64,000 nucleotides of DNA from Arthrobacter sp. H16F315. Its GTDB lineage: Bacteria > Actinomycetota > Actinomycetes > Actinomycetales > Micrococcaceae. Of this stretch, positions 17,667-27,225 are shown in pieces. The notes beneath the pieces were generated by a model. It did not search any database. It saw nothing but the letters and a program-made list of their open reading frames with translations, and was not told where the DNA came from. The stretch is taken from NCBI RefSeq assembly GCF_024124825.1, contig NZ_JAMXSS010000002.1, forward strand, positions 3,658,001 to 3,722,000, in the 5' to 3' direction. The position numbers and the translations under genes are program-made. The stretch's first letter is position 1. Every line of letters begins with the position of its first letter.

Positions 17667-18893
17667 TCAGTTCGCGTACTCCGCCCAGGGAATGTTCCAG
17701 TCCCCGTAGCCGTCGTCTACGGCGGCAAAGTCGCCATCGGTGTTGACCACCTGGACAACGTCACCGGTTGTCATGTTCTCGAAGACCCACTTTGCGCCGT
17801 CGGGCCCCAGTCCGATGCAGCCGTGCGAGAGGTTGGCGACGCCGAGATAGGGCATCGCGGAATCCGTGGCCTGATGGATGAACTCACCGCTCGGGGTCAG
17901 GCGTGTGGCGTAGTTGACGTCGAGCTGGCCGTAGTAAGCCGGGTCCCCCGGCTTCAGGCCGATCGTGGACGCATCCATGTGCTCCACGCGGTACTTCTCC
18001 ATAAACACAAGGTATCCGCGGGCCGACGGGAACCGGGTGTCGCCCATGGTCGCGGGCCACTGGCCGAGCTGCTGGTCGTTGACGCTGGCCGTAAAGGTGT
18101 GCGCCGTCGCGTCCGCAATGGCGACCTTCTTGTCGCCGATGTGGACCGTGACCTTTTTGTTGAAGTTACCGATCTGCCCGTTGCCGAGGTCGACGCCAAA
18201 GAGCTGCATGTCCATCGTGATGGTGCTGTTTGCGGTCCAGAAGTTTTCCGGCCGGTACCTGACCATGGTGTTGCTGAACCAGTGGAAGTCACCGGCCTGA
18301 CCGGAGGTGGAGCTGATCTTGATGGCCTTTTCGACGGCGTCCCGGTTCAGGACTGGCTCGCTGAAGGTAATTTGCAGCGGTTGCGCCACGCCCACTTTCA
18401 TCCCGTCCAGCGGGTAGATGGCAGCGTCGGCCTCGTTGGCGGTGGAGACGGTGGTGAAGCTCCGCGTCGAGGTGTCCTTGCGGCCGGCTGCGTCCACCAC
18501 GGAGAAGGTGTAGTTATAGCGGGTGTTAAACTTCAGCGCGGCGGCTGCCGTCCAGCCGGTGCCGTCAGCGCTCAGGGTTCCATCGACGGCGTCGCCGGAT
18601 GCGCTCGTCAGGGACACTCGGTCGATGTGGCCGTTGCTGACCTTGAGGGTCACCGGCGCGGCGGGGTTCACCTGTTTGGCCCCGTTCGCGGGCGCAACGT
18701 TCAGCTCCGCGGGCGCCACCACCGGGAAAGCGAGTCCCGGCGTCGAGCGTTCCGGCGAAGCGGCCTCGGAAGCGAAGGATGCATGGGCCAATCCGGGCCC
18801 CGCAGCGAACACTCCCCCAGCCGCGGCAAGCGCGCAGACCGCAACGATCACGGCAAGCTTGCGGCCGGTGCTCCGGCTTCTCGGGGCGTTCAA
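17667..18893 (-). CDS. L,D-transpeptidase with Ig-like domains (YkuD), tandem paralog
   Basis: Paralog of the neighbouring enzyme with the same plan: signal or anchor (about 10-35), two Ig-like modules, YkuD domain with SGEFIHQATDSAMPYLG and catalytic SHGCIGLGPDGAKW, and the near-identical ending YGDWNIPWAEYAN. At 408 residues it is slightly shorter. The start appears to be a rare TTG at 18893, preceded by GGAAGGAA about 11 bases away; no ATG or GTG fits before the signal sequence. The two copies differ throughout, so the duplication is old. Separate stops and a 57-base gap allow either co-transcription or independent control. Confidence 0.9.
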   Translation of the reverse strand: MNAPRSRSTGRKLAVIVAVCALAAAGGVFAAGPGLAHASFASEAASPERSTPGLAFPVVAPAELNVAPANGAKQVNPAAPVTLKVSNGHIDRVSLTSASGDAVDGTLSADGTGWTAAAALKFNTRYNYTFSVVDAAGRKDTSTRSFTTVSTANEADAAIYPLDGMKVGVAQPLQITFSEPVLNRDAVEKAIKISSTSGQAGDFHWFSNTMVRYRPENFWTANSTITMDMQLFGVDLGNGQIGNFNKKVTVHIGDKKVAIADATAHTFTASVNDQQLGQWPATMGDTRFPSARGYLVFMEKYRVEHMDASTIGLKPGDPAYYGQLDVNYATRLTPSGEFIHQATDSAMPYLGVANLSHGCIGLGPDGAKWVFENMTTGDVVQVVNTDGDFAAVDDGYGDWNIPWAEYAN

Positions 18894-18980
18894 AATACTC
18901 GGTTCCTTCCAGACGTTACCTAGAAAGCATAAATGACTTTCCTGCCGGCCCCGCCCTCGGCTCCGCCACGATCAGGTCAC

Positions 18981-19016
18981 GAAGAAGGCTCCGAACGGAC
19001 GTCCGGAGCCTTCTTC
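18981..19016 (-). terminator. Intrinsic terminator of ahcY
   Basis: A perfect 13-bp stem (GAAGAAGGCTCCG at 18981-18993, complement at 19004-19016) with a 10-base loop, about 50 bases after the ahcY stop. Confidence 0.8.
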
Positions 19017-19065
19017 TCAGTCATCTGCCGTTGCTGCGCCCTGGTGAAACGGCGCCGGCCCGGTC

Positions 19066-20544
19066 CTAGTAGCGGTAGTGGTCCGGCTTGTACGGACCGG
19101 AAACCGTAAGGTCCAGGTATTCGGCCTGCTCCTTTGACAGTTCGGTGAGTTCGACGCCCAGGGCGCCGAGGTGAAGCCGCGCCACCTTCTCGTCGAGGAT
19201 CTTGGGCAGCACGTAAACCTGCTTGTTGTACTCCCGCTCCTCCGCCGGCTGATCCCGCTTGGTGAAAAGCTCGATCTGCGCGATGGTCTGGTTGGCGAAG
19301 GAGTTGCTCATCACGAAGGACGGGTGCCCGGTGGCGTTCCCGAGGTTCAGCAGGCGGCCTTCGGACAGCACGATGATGGAGCGCTCGTCCGCGGTCCCGG
19401 CGTCGAGCACCCACTCGTGGACCTGGGGCTTGATCTCGACCTTTGTGATGCCCGGGATCCGGGCGAGCCCGGCCATGTCGATCTCGTTGTCAAAGTGGCC
19501 GATATTGCCCACGATGGCTTTGTCCCGCATCCCGGCCATGTGCTCGGCCATGATGACGTCTTTGTTGCCAGTCGTGGTGATGAAGATGTGGCCCTCGGCC
19601 AGCACGGATTCCAGTTTCGCGACCTGGTAGCCGTCCATTGCGGCCTGCAGCGCGCAGATCGGGTCGATTTCGGTGACGATGACGCGTGAACCCTGGCCCC
19701 TGAACGCCTCGGCCGCACCCTTGCCCACGTCCCCGTAGCCGCAGACGACGGCGACCTTGCCGCCCATCAGCACGTCGGTGGCGCGGTTGATGCCGTCCGG
19801 GAGGGAGTGGCGGATGCCGTACTTGTTATCGAATTTGCTTTTTGTGACGGAGTCATTGACGTTGATGGCCGGGAACAGCAGTTTTCCCTGCTCCGCAAGC
19901 TGGTAGAGGCGGTGCACGCCGGTCGTGGTTTCCTCGGTGACACCCAGCAGCCGCGAGCCGATCCGGGTCCATTTCTGCGGATCGGCCTGCAGCGAAGCGC
20001 GCAGCACCTCAAGGAAGACGCGGCCCTCCTCGGACTCGTCGTCAGCGGTGGCCGGGACAGCGCCGAGCGCTTCGAAGTCGACGCCCTTGTGGACCAGCAT
20101 GGTGGCGTCGCCACCGTCGTCGAGAATCATGTTCGGTCCAAGATCCGGGTTGCTGTCCGCGCCGGGCCAGGTGAGGATCTGCTCGGCAGTCCACCAGTAT
20201 TCCTCGAGCGTCTCGCCCTTCCAGGCGAACACGGGAACACCCTGCGGATCCTCAGCGGTTCCGGTGCCGACCACCACGGCTGCGGCAGCTTCATCCTGGG
20301 TCGAAAAGATGTTGCAGGAAGCCCAGCGGACCTCGGCGCCAAGCGCCGTGAGCGTCTCGATCAGCACGGCCGTCTGCACCGTCATGTGCAGGGATCCGGC
20401 GATCCGGGCACCCTTGAGCGGCTGGCTCGCGCCGAATTCCTCGCGCAGGGACATCAGGCCGGGCATCTCGTGCTCCGCGAGGCGGATCTGGTGACGGCCG
20501 GCCTCGGCCAGGGAAATGTCCGCAATCTTGTAATCGAGAGTCAT
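19066..20544 (-). CDS. ahcY: Adenosylhomocysteinase
   Basis: Hydrolyses S-adenosylhomocysteine to adenosine and homocysteine with a bound NAD, keeping methyltransferases free of product inhibition. The 492-residue protein is full length. It has the substrate region [42 protein letters not shown], the NAD site [19 protein letters not shown] and the C-terminal [10 protein letters not shown] ending. The ATG at 20544 has AAAGGA at good spacing. An odd 15-base palindrome, CAGGTCC-T-GGACCTG, lies at 20571-20585 just upstream of the ribosome site and might be regulatory. A terminator follows the gene. sahH occupies the same neighbourhood in M. tuberculosis. Confidence 0.97.
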   Translation of the reverse strand: MTLDYKIADISLAEAGRHQIRLAEHEMPGLMSLREEFGASQPLKGARIAGSLHMTVQTAVLIETLTALGAEVRWASCNIFSTQDEAAAAVVVGTGTAEDPQGVPVFAWKGETLEEYWWTAEQILTWPGADSNPDLGPNMILDDGGDATMLVHKGVDFEALGAVPATADDESEEGRVFLEVLRASLQADPQKWTRIGSRLLGVTEETTTGVHRLYQLAEQGKLLFPAINVNDSVTKSKFDNKYGIRHSLPDGINRATDVLMGGKVAVVCGYGDVGKGAAEAFRGQGSRVIVTEIDPICALQAAMDGYQVAKLESVLAEGHIFITTTGNKDVIMAEHMAGMRDKAIVGNIGHFDNEIDMAGLARIPGITKVEIKPQVHEWVLDAGTADERSIIVLSEGRLLNLGNATGHPSFVMSNSFANQTIAQIELFTKRDQPAEEREYNKQVYVLPKILDEKVARLHLGALGVELTELSKEQAEYLDLTVSGPYKPDHYRY

Positions 20545-20667
20545 CTGAATCCTTTGTCGTGGCCGGCGGGCAGGTCCTGGACCTGGCCGCCTGTGAAGTC
20601 GATAGTTGTGCTTATCGGTGGCTGAAAAGTACTTCGGTGCCGAACGTCAATGCGATGGGGCTGGAGG

Positions 20668-20931
20668 CTAAGTGTCCGCGGGCCCGGAAGCGGCGGTGGA
20701 AAGGCCTGCGGCCGGCTGGCCGCCGTCGTGCTGGGAAGCCGGGGCAGCAGCGGCGGCCGGCAGCAATTCCGGCGGCAGCAACAGGGGGATGCCATCCTCG
20801 ATCGCGTAGCGCAGTTTTTCCCCGTCGGGACCGGCCGCGGTGGTGACGAGTTCCTCGCCGTCTTGTACCAGCGGGGAACCTGTTACGGGGCATCTCAGGA
20901 CAGACAACAGTTCGGGACTGATCTTCGGCAT
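20668..20931 (-). CDS. Trm112-like small zinc-ribbon-type protein (UPF0434)
   Basis: An 87-residue protein of the Trm112 family, in eukaryotes and archaea an activator of methyltransferases; the bacterial role is unproven. The conserved core is ISPELLSVLRCPVTGSPL, then LRYAIEDGIPLLLPPE. Bacterial members keep the CP motif seen here but often lack the second cysteine pair, as in this one. The last 30 residues are an Ala/Gly/Ser tail. The ATG at 20931 has AGGGAG eight bases upstream. It lies upstream of ahcY on the same strand, with 123 bases between. Confidence 0.85.
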   Translation of the reverse strand: MPKISPELLSVLRCPVTGSPLVQDGEELVTTAAGPDGEKLRYAIEDGIPLLLPPELLPAAAAAPASQHDGGQPAAGLSTAASGPADT

Positions 20932-21013
20932 GGTGAACGCTCCCTGGTGGGCGCCGCAGCAGACGCGGCTAGCTTACGGATTTTGCAGTTCCCAGCCTAC
21001 CGCCAGTTGCGCA

Positions 21014-21403
21014 CTAGGAAGGTTCCCGCAGCACACGCAGATGCCCCCGGCGGGTGCCCTCGGAGCCGGCCGGAGCTTCCAGTGCCGGATGGACGCCGCG
21101 CCGGCTTTGCCCCGGTTCCGGTGCGGCCGGCCGGGAGGCCGCCTCCCGGACGGCGTTGGCAAGGGCGAGGAGGTCATCTGGACCGGGCCCTGCCGGGGTA
21201 GCCGGCATAGCCAGCCGCAACACTTCCCAGCCGCGCGGGACGGTCAGGGACCCGGCATGCTGTTCACACAAGTCGTAACAGTGCGGCTCGGCATAGGTTG
21301 CCAGTGGTCCCAGGACGGCCGTGGAGTCGGCGTACACGTACGTCAAAGTGGCCACCGCTGAATTGCGGCAGGCTGACCTTGAACAAAGACGAATGGCACC
21401 CAC
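21014..21403 (-). CDS. DUF3499 family protein
   Basis: A 129-residue actinobacterial protein of unknown function. The conserved N-terminal part has paired cysteines, LCSRSACRNSAVATLTYVYAD, and a second pair in EPHCYDLCEQHAGSLTVPRGWEV, suggesting a small metal-binding fold. The C-terminal half is Ala/Pro/Arg-rich and probably disordered. The GTG at 21403 begins VGAIRLCSRSAC; GGGGGAG lies 14 bases upstream and a TAGTCT hexamer eight bases upstream, so the start is not fixed. It is divergent from the zincin gene, as Rv3258c is from Rv3259 in M. tuberculosis. Confidence 0.82.
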   Translation of the reverse strand: MGAIRLCSRSACRNSAVATLTYVYADSTAVLGPLATYAEPHCYDLCEQHAGSLTVPRGWEVLRLAMPATPAGPGPDDLLALANAVREAASRPAAPEPGQSRRGVHPALEAPAGSEGTRRGHLRVLREPS

Positions 21404-21508
21404 GACATCACAGACTACTCCCCCGGACCGGGAGGGGGCGCCCGGCACGCTGACGGCGGGTCGGGCGCCCGTGTCGCGTAAACCTTTCGCCGGGTTTAGA
21501 GTCGAGAT

Positions 21509-22045
21509 ATGCAGTCATCGCACCACGATCCGGGTTTTACGGTCCGCTTGGCTGAAAGCGACTCCGGACGTTCCGACGCCGGGTCCACAGCAGGCGCTTC
21601 CGGGCGCGCCGCGCCGGCGCGGGGCTTCCGCCAGCGGCGGAGGAACCGGCACGGCCGGGGGCTCCGCGGGGAGCTTATGCTGCCCACACTGCCCGGCTAC
21701 CGGACCCGTTCGGATCGCTTCGACGACTTCGTCCTCGACTCAGCGGAGCGGCTCCATGACATTTGGGGCAAACCGCTGGACGGTGTCCGTTTCGCCGTCG
21801 ATGAGATTCCGCCGGGCCTGGAACAGATCGTGGCGGAGCGCACTCCCGCACCCATGGGGTCCTGCTCCCCCGCTACGGCGGAGGAGGGGCCGGTCATCAC
21901 CTTGTACCGGCGGGTAGTCGAACATGCCTGCGCGAGCCGCGAGGAACTTCAGGACCTGGTCCATGACGTTGTGGTGGAGTACACGGCAGAGATGCTCGGC
22001 GTTCCGCCCGAGTCACTGGACCCGGTCTACCGACGCCGATACTAG
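21509..22045 (+). CDS. Metallopeptidase-like protein (zincin_1 fold) lacking the HExxH motif
   Basis: Related to small PF06262 'minimal metalloprotease' proteins, 178 residues. An Arg-rich N-terminus leads to LMLPTLPGYRTRSDRFDDFVLDSAERL, VRFAVDEIPPG and GPVITLYRRVVEHACASREELQDL. Where the family has HExGHxxG, this protein reads VHDVVVEYTAEMLGVPPESLDP: the first His is present, but the Glu is replaced and the second His is missing. Peptidase activity is therefore doubtful. ATG at 21509 lies six bases after TAGAGT (21497-21502) with no Shine-Dalgarno, so it is probably leaderless. Divergent from DUF3499 by 105 bases. Confidence 0.82.
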   Translation: MQSSHHDPGFTVRLAESDSGRSDAGSTAGASGRAAPARGFRQRRRNRHGRGLRGELMLPTLPGYRTRSDRFDDFVLDSAERLHDIWGKPLDGVRFAVDEIPPGLEQIVAERTPAPMGSCSPATAEEGPVITLYRRVVEHACASREELQDLVHDVVVEYTAEMLGVPPESLDPVYRRRY

Positions 22046-22047
22046 TT

Positions 22048-22073
22048 GGCCGCCGGGGTTCGCTGCGGCGGCC
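22048..22073. terminator. Hairpin between convergent zincin and DUF5719 genes
   Basis: An 8-bp stem GGCCGCCG / CGGCGGCC with a 10-base loop directly after the zincin stop and before the DUF5719 stop on the other strand. Confidence 0.5.
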
Positions 22074-22090
22074 TCCTGGCCAGGGTGTGG

Positions 22091-23847
22091 TCAGTACCCG
22101 AGGGTGACAGGCACCTGCTCCTGGCCCGCGGCCCCCGGGGCAATGGTAATCGTTGAGACGTCCTGCCTGCCGTCCTGCTGCAGCAGCACCGCGCCATAGG
22201 CGGGATCGCCCGCGGCGGACACGAGGTAGCCAACAACCTTTGCGCCGTCGGCCTCGTCCGGGACCCTGATGGAGGCCGTGGTGCCGCCGGCGATGTCAGC
22301 GGAACCGGCCGTACGGATCTTCCCGTCCGCAGTAATCGGGGAGTAGGAAATGGTGGCCCGCCCCTCGGGAGCCCCGAATATGAGGAAGCGGTCGCCTGCG
22401 CCGGGGACCGGAACAACGTGTTGGCTTCCCAGCCGCGCCGAGGCCGCCGACCAGGCGAAGTCGGCAGCGTCTTCGGCCTTGAGGCCCCGCGTGACGCGGG
22501 CTGCCGCGGTGAACGATACGTCCGAAGCGACCGCCACCGTATAGGGACCGGCCGGCACGCCGGCGAGTGGGACCTGGGTGACTGATCCGGCCTTCGCCGT
22601 GACCACCCCGCCGCCGGGAAGGGCCTTCTGGCCGTCCCGGCCGAACAGCTTAATGGCGACGACGGCGTCGGCGGACCCCGGCACCGTGATTTGCAGCGCC
22701 GGGCCGGCGTCTGCGAAACCGGGCTTGGCGGTCAGGGCTGCCACAGCTGCGCGATCCTGGATGTCGACGCCGGAGATCACCTGGCGCTGGGCCGGGGCCG
22801 CAGCGGGGACAATGAATTCCACACCGCCTGGGGTCAGCCCGCGCAGAACGCTCTGCTGGATGACAGCAGCCACGGGTCCGCCGGCGCTGCGCACCCGGAC
22901 GCTGAGCTGTTCCTGTCCCGGCGCGAGTCCTGCCAGGATGACGGAGCGTGTAGTTCCCGGCGCGACCAGGAGCCCGCGGCTGCCCGGGGCCTGGAGGGGG
23001 CCCTTGGCTCCGAAGAGGTCGAGGCTGACAGTGGCCGGGCTGCTCGAAGCGTTGCTCAGCTTAAGGACCGCCGTGCGGCCCAATGCGGTGTTCGCCCCGA
23101 CGAGCCAGAGATCGTTGGCGGGCTGCTGGCACGCTGCGGCTGCCGCCCCGCGGAGGTCCCCGTCCCCTGCCGTGTAGCTCATCACAGCTCCCGCGGAGGG
23201 TTGCAGGCCGCCTTCGGCGTCAGCGCTGAGGACGCTGACGTCATCGACTCCGCGCTGGGACACCACCCCGGCCACGGGCGCGGCATTGGCCGGCCTGGTT
23301 GGTGCGGGGGCAGGACTTTCGGCCGCCGCCGTGGTCTTGGCAAGCTCCACCAGCGTGCTCCCGGTGAGCGCGGCGAGCCTGCTGCCGGGCAGGGCACCGG
23401 TGCCGGATGCCAGCACAATGGCGCTGACGTCGGTTTTGGCGGTCGCAGAGACAGGACTGAATTGCGGGTCAGTACCGATGGGCGCGCCGTCAAGCAGCCT
23501 GGCCGGGCCCGGGCAGACACCGACGCTGTTGCCTGCCGGGACGGCCGTCAGGGGGCCGCGATGGGGCGGCTGCCGGCGGGTCCCTGCGGGGCAAGCGCCG
23601 TGGCGGCCACAAGTCCGCCGCCGGCAGCGACGAGCGCTACGGCGGCGAGCACGCCGCCCAGCCGCCGGACGCGCACAGCAGCAGCAGCACCCTCCCCGCG
23701 CGACCCGAGTGTCCTTCGCTTGGCGCGGGCCAGCTTGGCGGGTGTGCCCGCCGTCCCAGCAGGATCGCCTGCAGGGACCGCGGGCTTCCCCTCGGTGTGC
23801 AGGGCGTCCGGGGCTTTGTTCACCGGGTGGTCGTCGTTAGGGATCAA
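22091..23847 (-). CDS. DUF5719 family secreted/anchored protein, one apparent frameshift
   Basis: An actinobacterial protein of unknown function downstream of a membrane glycosyltransferase. A basic cytoplasmic N-terminus and one hydrophobic segment (GGVLAAVALVAAGGGLVAA) precede a long extracytoplasmic beta-rich region of repeated Ala/Gly/Val/Thr modules. The ending is YLVSAAGDPAYGAVLLQQDG. The frame breaks at the G5 run 23551-23555: ...GSRPIAAP hits a stop, while one more base joins it to LTAVPAGNSVGVCPGPARLL. The start overlaps the end of the glycosyltransferase: TTG at 23847 has AAGGAA just upstream, GTG at 23823 has nothing. The overlap suggests coupled translation. Confidence 0.78.
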
Positions 23848-26800
23848 GACGTTCCTTACGCAGGGAGCCTTCGTCCCGGGAGAGGCCGGTGTTTGGCCGG
23901 CGGGCAGGCATGGGGATGGCAAGAAGGGCTGTCAGTCCAATGATGACGGCCTGGGCAACCCCGGCCCAGAGCGCCCAAGGTGCTTCGTAGCGGACACTTA
24001 GCTGCCCGCCCTGGGCCGGCAAGGTGAAGGCCTGCGCCCAGCCCGAAGTGGTGGCGGTGAGGCGGCGGCCGTCGAGCCAGGCACTCCAGCCCGGATCGGC
24101 GCGTTCGGCCAGCACCACCAGCCGGCCTTCCGGACCGGCGGCGACCGGAGCGTCGGCGGACACGGCGCGGGACGGGACCAGAGCGACTGTGGCGCCTGCG
24201 CCATCAACGATCCGCACCCGGTGGGCTACGTCGGCGGCCTGGATTACCGGCTGGTTCAGCGGGCTTATACGCCACAGCCAGCCGACGTCGGTTTTGCCGA
24301 CGGAGACGAGTCCGGGGACGGCATCCATCCGGCTGGCTGTCAGTTGCGCCGCGGTATCGTCTGCCCTGAGGACCACGAAGCCAACGCCGAGCCGTTCAAG
24401 GTCGCCGCGGGGGTCCACGCCCTGGGCTGCGACGATGGTGGCTACAACCTTGCGGACGGACGCCACAACGGCGTCGTCGTCACGGGCGGTCTCCTGCCCC
24501 GGCGCACCCATGATCGGGCGCGCAGCGGCGATGGTGGACAGGGCATCGAGGGTGGTGCCGGCACCACGCATCAGTGCGGCGTCGAACGTGCCGTTATCGC
24601 CGGTGGAAATGACCAGGCTTCGAGTCTGTTCCGGCCCCTCGCCGCGGTCGATTGCCGTTGCCGGCAGGATCCGGGACGCTGCGGGCTGCACCAGCCGGCG
24701 AACGCCAAGTGAAGCCGTGGCCGGCGAATCATCCGGTCCGGCGCCAGGACCAGCGGCAGCCAGGGTGGATTGTGAGAGGACGTTTTGCGTGGCCCACACG
24801 GTGAGGCCGGCCGCGGGTCCGGCCAGCAGGAGGACCATGGCCACGGCCGCGGTGACCCGGGTCGCGACCTTGCGGCCCACCGTTGCGGCGGCCGCGCGGT
24901 CGGCGGTGTCCAGCAGGCCCGCCGCGCCGATCAGCGCCGACGCCAGCAGGGCGAAGCCTGCCGCCGACACGGCGGGGCCCGTAAAGGGGGTGACCAGGAC
25001 GTTGGTACCGGCGCCGGTGGCGAGCTGGCTGCTGAGCCAGCCGCCGGCCAGGAAAAGCAGCGCCGCTGCCCAAAGGGCCCGCGCGATCCGCGGCGGGCGG
25101 CCGGGGAGGAACAGCGCAGCAACGGCCAAGGCCAGCACCGGCAGCCCCACCAGCAGGGCTAGCAGGAGCGCCCACGGCACAGCAAAACCAGCGCCGAAGA
25201 GCGGCAGGCCGGTGAGCCCGCCGTCGGCTGCGAAGCGCAGCGGCTGGCCGAGGAACTGCTGCCACAGGGGTGCGGCGTCAAAGGCCAGCGGCACGCCGGG
25301 GTCGGCGAGCAGTGCGCGGGGCCGGTCAAGGCTGGAGGCCAGGAACGGTACGAATAGGGCGAGGCTTGGCAACAGCGCCCACCAGACGGTCCGACCGCGA
25401 CGGCCCGGAAGAGCTCCGCACAGCGCCACGAGGGCGATGCCGGGCACCAGCAGCGAAGGGGCTGCCGCTGTGCAGGCCGCCAAGGCCAGGCCGGCAGCAG
25501 CGGCGGCGGTCCAGGACGGGGTGCCGTTGATGCCGGGCTTGGCTGGCGGCAGCTCGGTGAAGCGCCGCTCGCCTGGGGCCGGAACGGCGTAGCGCCCGCG
25601 TCCCGCGGCGGTTCCGGTGGCCCGCAGCAGGGCCAGCACCAGCACCGGCATCAGGACGTGGACCACCAGGGCCCCAACGCGGCCCTGGTTGAGCGCCACC
25701 TGCAGGGCGGGTGCTCCGGCCCACACGAGGGCTGCCGCGAGCCGGAGGCGGCGGCGCTGCGTCAGGGCACCGGCAGCAAACCAGGCTCCGAGGGCGGAAA
25801 GGGGCATGGCCAGGATCAGCAGCGAACCCAGCGCGGTGTTGGCGTTGCCGGCGCCGAGCACGCCGAGGACCCAGAGGAGGTACCCGAAGGGATCGCCATG
25901 GCCGGGAACCCCCGGGCCGAGGCTGATCCACCAGCCGGCGGCGTGGTCCCAGATCTCACCCAGCCGCTGCGAGACGGGGATCATCGCGCCGCCGGAGACG
26001 GCTTCAGCCCGGAAGAGGCTGAGCAGCCCGGTCAGGGACGCGGCGGTGGCAATCAGGATGGCGAGGAGCGCGCCGTTGCCCACCCAGCCGCGCTCGGAGG
26101 TAGTGAGCGCGGCGAAGTCGTCGTCCGAGTCGCCGGTGGGCTGTTCGGCCAGCGGATCATTCGCCGCCAGGGCGTCCGCTGAATCGTCCGCGCCGAGGGC
26201 TTCCATCAGTGAGCGGCGATGCGCCCACACCTCGCGGCGCGGTGTCTGCAGACCCTTAATCACAGAACGCCGGATGCGGCGGGACCGGCCAGCACTGCGC
26301 CGCCCGCGGACCACGGCAGCGGGCCGGCCAAGCGCAGCAAACGTTGCCAGGAGTTGGGAAAAACCGTGGCCCGGATCCTTGACCGCAATACTCAGGACTA
26401 CTTTGAAGATGCTCCCCAGCAGGGCACCGGCTGCATGCAGCGGCACCTTCCACACCGGGGCGTGCTTGAGCCGCAGATACACCTGCGCCTTGCGCGCCGC
26501 CTTCGCATTGCCCAGGGCATGCGGGCGGTGCGAGACGTGGAACATTTTGGCACCCGGCACAACGACTACCCGGTGCCCGGCGAGCCGGTTGCGCCAGCAG
26601 AAGTCAACGTCGTCGCCGCTGCCGGGCAGGGCCGGATCGAAGCCGCCGAGGTCCTCCCAGACGTCGCGGCGGACCAGCATCCCCGCGGAATTGACGGCAA
26701 ACGTGTCGCTGCGGCCATCATATTGGCCTTGGTCGAGCTCGTCGGCGTCGATCAGGGTCAGCCGTTCGGCCCAGCGGCTGGTGGAGAGCCCAACGTCGAT

Positions 26801-27196
26801 CAGCCGCCGCTCGGAGTGCCAGTCCAGCTGCTTGCAGCCTGCGACCGTGACGGACGGTGCACGTTCCACGGCCTGGAGCAGCTCGGCCAGGGCTTCCGGA
26901 GCCGGGGCAGCGTCGTCATGCAGCAGCCAGATCCATTCGGCCGGCGCCGCCTTGGACGTGCCGCGGCCGTCCCAAGGGTCGATCGCTGCGAGGCCAGCCT
27001 GCACGGCCGCGCCCATGCCGCTGCGGGCCTGCTGATAAACGGTGACGTTGGCGGTGCCGAGAGCCTGTTGGAGGAGGGTCGCGGATTGGTCGCGGGAGCC
27101 GGTGTCGACACCGATACAGGCGTCTGCGGGCCGGGTCTGGGCTGCCAGTGCCGCGAGGGTCCTGGGGAGAAAGTCACCGCCGTCGTGGGAAACCAC
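23837..27196 (-). CDS. Large GT2 glycosyltransferase with multi-pass membrane domain
   Basis: A 1119-residue two-part envelope enzyme. Residues about 1-260 are a family 2 glycosyltransferase: VSHDGGDFLPRTLAAL, VDTGSRDQSATLL, WIWLLHDDAAPAPEAL (DxD-like) and GGFDPALPGSGDDVDFCWRNRLAG. A basic linker follows (about 300-350), then about a dozen hydrophobic segments and an extracytoplasmic C-terminal domain. It may transfer a sugar to a lipid carrier or cell-wall polymer; the acceptor is unknown. The first standard start, GTG 27196, falls inside the first beta-strand: the upstream codons read ...EVRVTAVV, which looks native, but no ATG/GTG/TTG lies between there and the whiB stop. whiB ends 30 bases upstream on the same strand. 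Confidence 0.87.
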   Translation of the reverse strand: MVSHDGGDFLPRTLAALAAQTRPADACIGVDTGSRDQSATLLQQALGTANVTVYQQARSGMGAAVQAGLAAIDPWDGRGTSKAAPAEWIWLLHDDAAPAPEALAELLQAVERAPSVTVAGCKQLDWHSERRLIDVGLSTSRWAERLTLIDADELDQGQYDGRSDTFAVNSAGMLVRRDVWEDLGGFDPALPGSGDDVDFCWRNRLAGHRVVVVPGAKMFHVSHRPHALGNAKAARKAQVYLRLKHAPVWKVPLHAAGALLGSIFKVVLSIAVKDPGHGFSQLLATFAALGRPAAVVRGRRSAGRSRRIRRSVIKGLQTPRREVWAHRRSLMEALGADDSADALAANDPLAEQPTGDSDDDFAALTTSERGWVGNGALLAILIATAASLTGLLSLFRAEAVSGGAMIPVSQRLGEIWDHAAGWWISLGPGVPGHGDPFGYLLWVLGVLGAGNANTALGSLLILAMPLSALGAWFAAGALTQRRRLRLAAALVWAGAPALQVALNQGRVGALVVHVLMPVLVLALLRATGTAAGRGRYAVPAPGERRFTELPPAKPGINGTPSWTAAAAAGLALAACTAAAPSLLVPGIALVALCGALPGRRGRTVWWALLPSLALFVPFLASSLDRPRALLADPGVPLAFDAAPLWQQFLGQPLRFAADGGLTGLPLFGAGFAVPWALLLALLVGLPVLALAVAALFLPGRPPRIARALWAAALLFLAGGWLSSQLATGAGTNVLVTPFTGPAVSAAGFALLASALIGAAGLLDTADRAAAATVGRKVATRVTAAVAMVLLLAGPAAGLTVWATQNVLSQSTLAAAGPGAGPDDSPATASLGVRRLVQPAASRILPATAIDRGEGPEQTRSLVISTGDNGTFDAALMRGAGTTLDALSTIAAARPIMGAPGQETARDDDAVVASVRKVVATIVAAQGVDPRGDLERLGVGFVVLRADDTAAQLTASRMDAVPGLVSVGKTDVGWLWRISPLNQPVIQAADVAHRVRIVDGAGATVALVPSRAVSADAPVAAGPEGRLVVLAERADPGWSAWLDGRRLTATTSGWAQAFTLPAQGGQLSVRYEAPWALWAGVAQAVIIGLTALLAIPMPARRPNTGLSRDEGSLRKERLDP

Positions 27197-27225
27197 AACG
27201 GCGGTGACTCGTACTTCCTGAAGAA

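Noticed and set aside
20545..20667. SAH riboswitch upstream of ahcY
   Set aside because: I could not find the conserved SAH aptamer core; only a small odd palindrome (20571-20585) is present.
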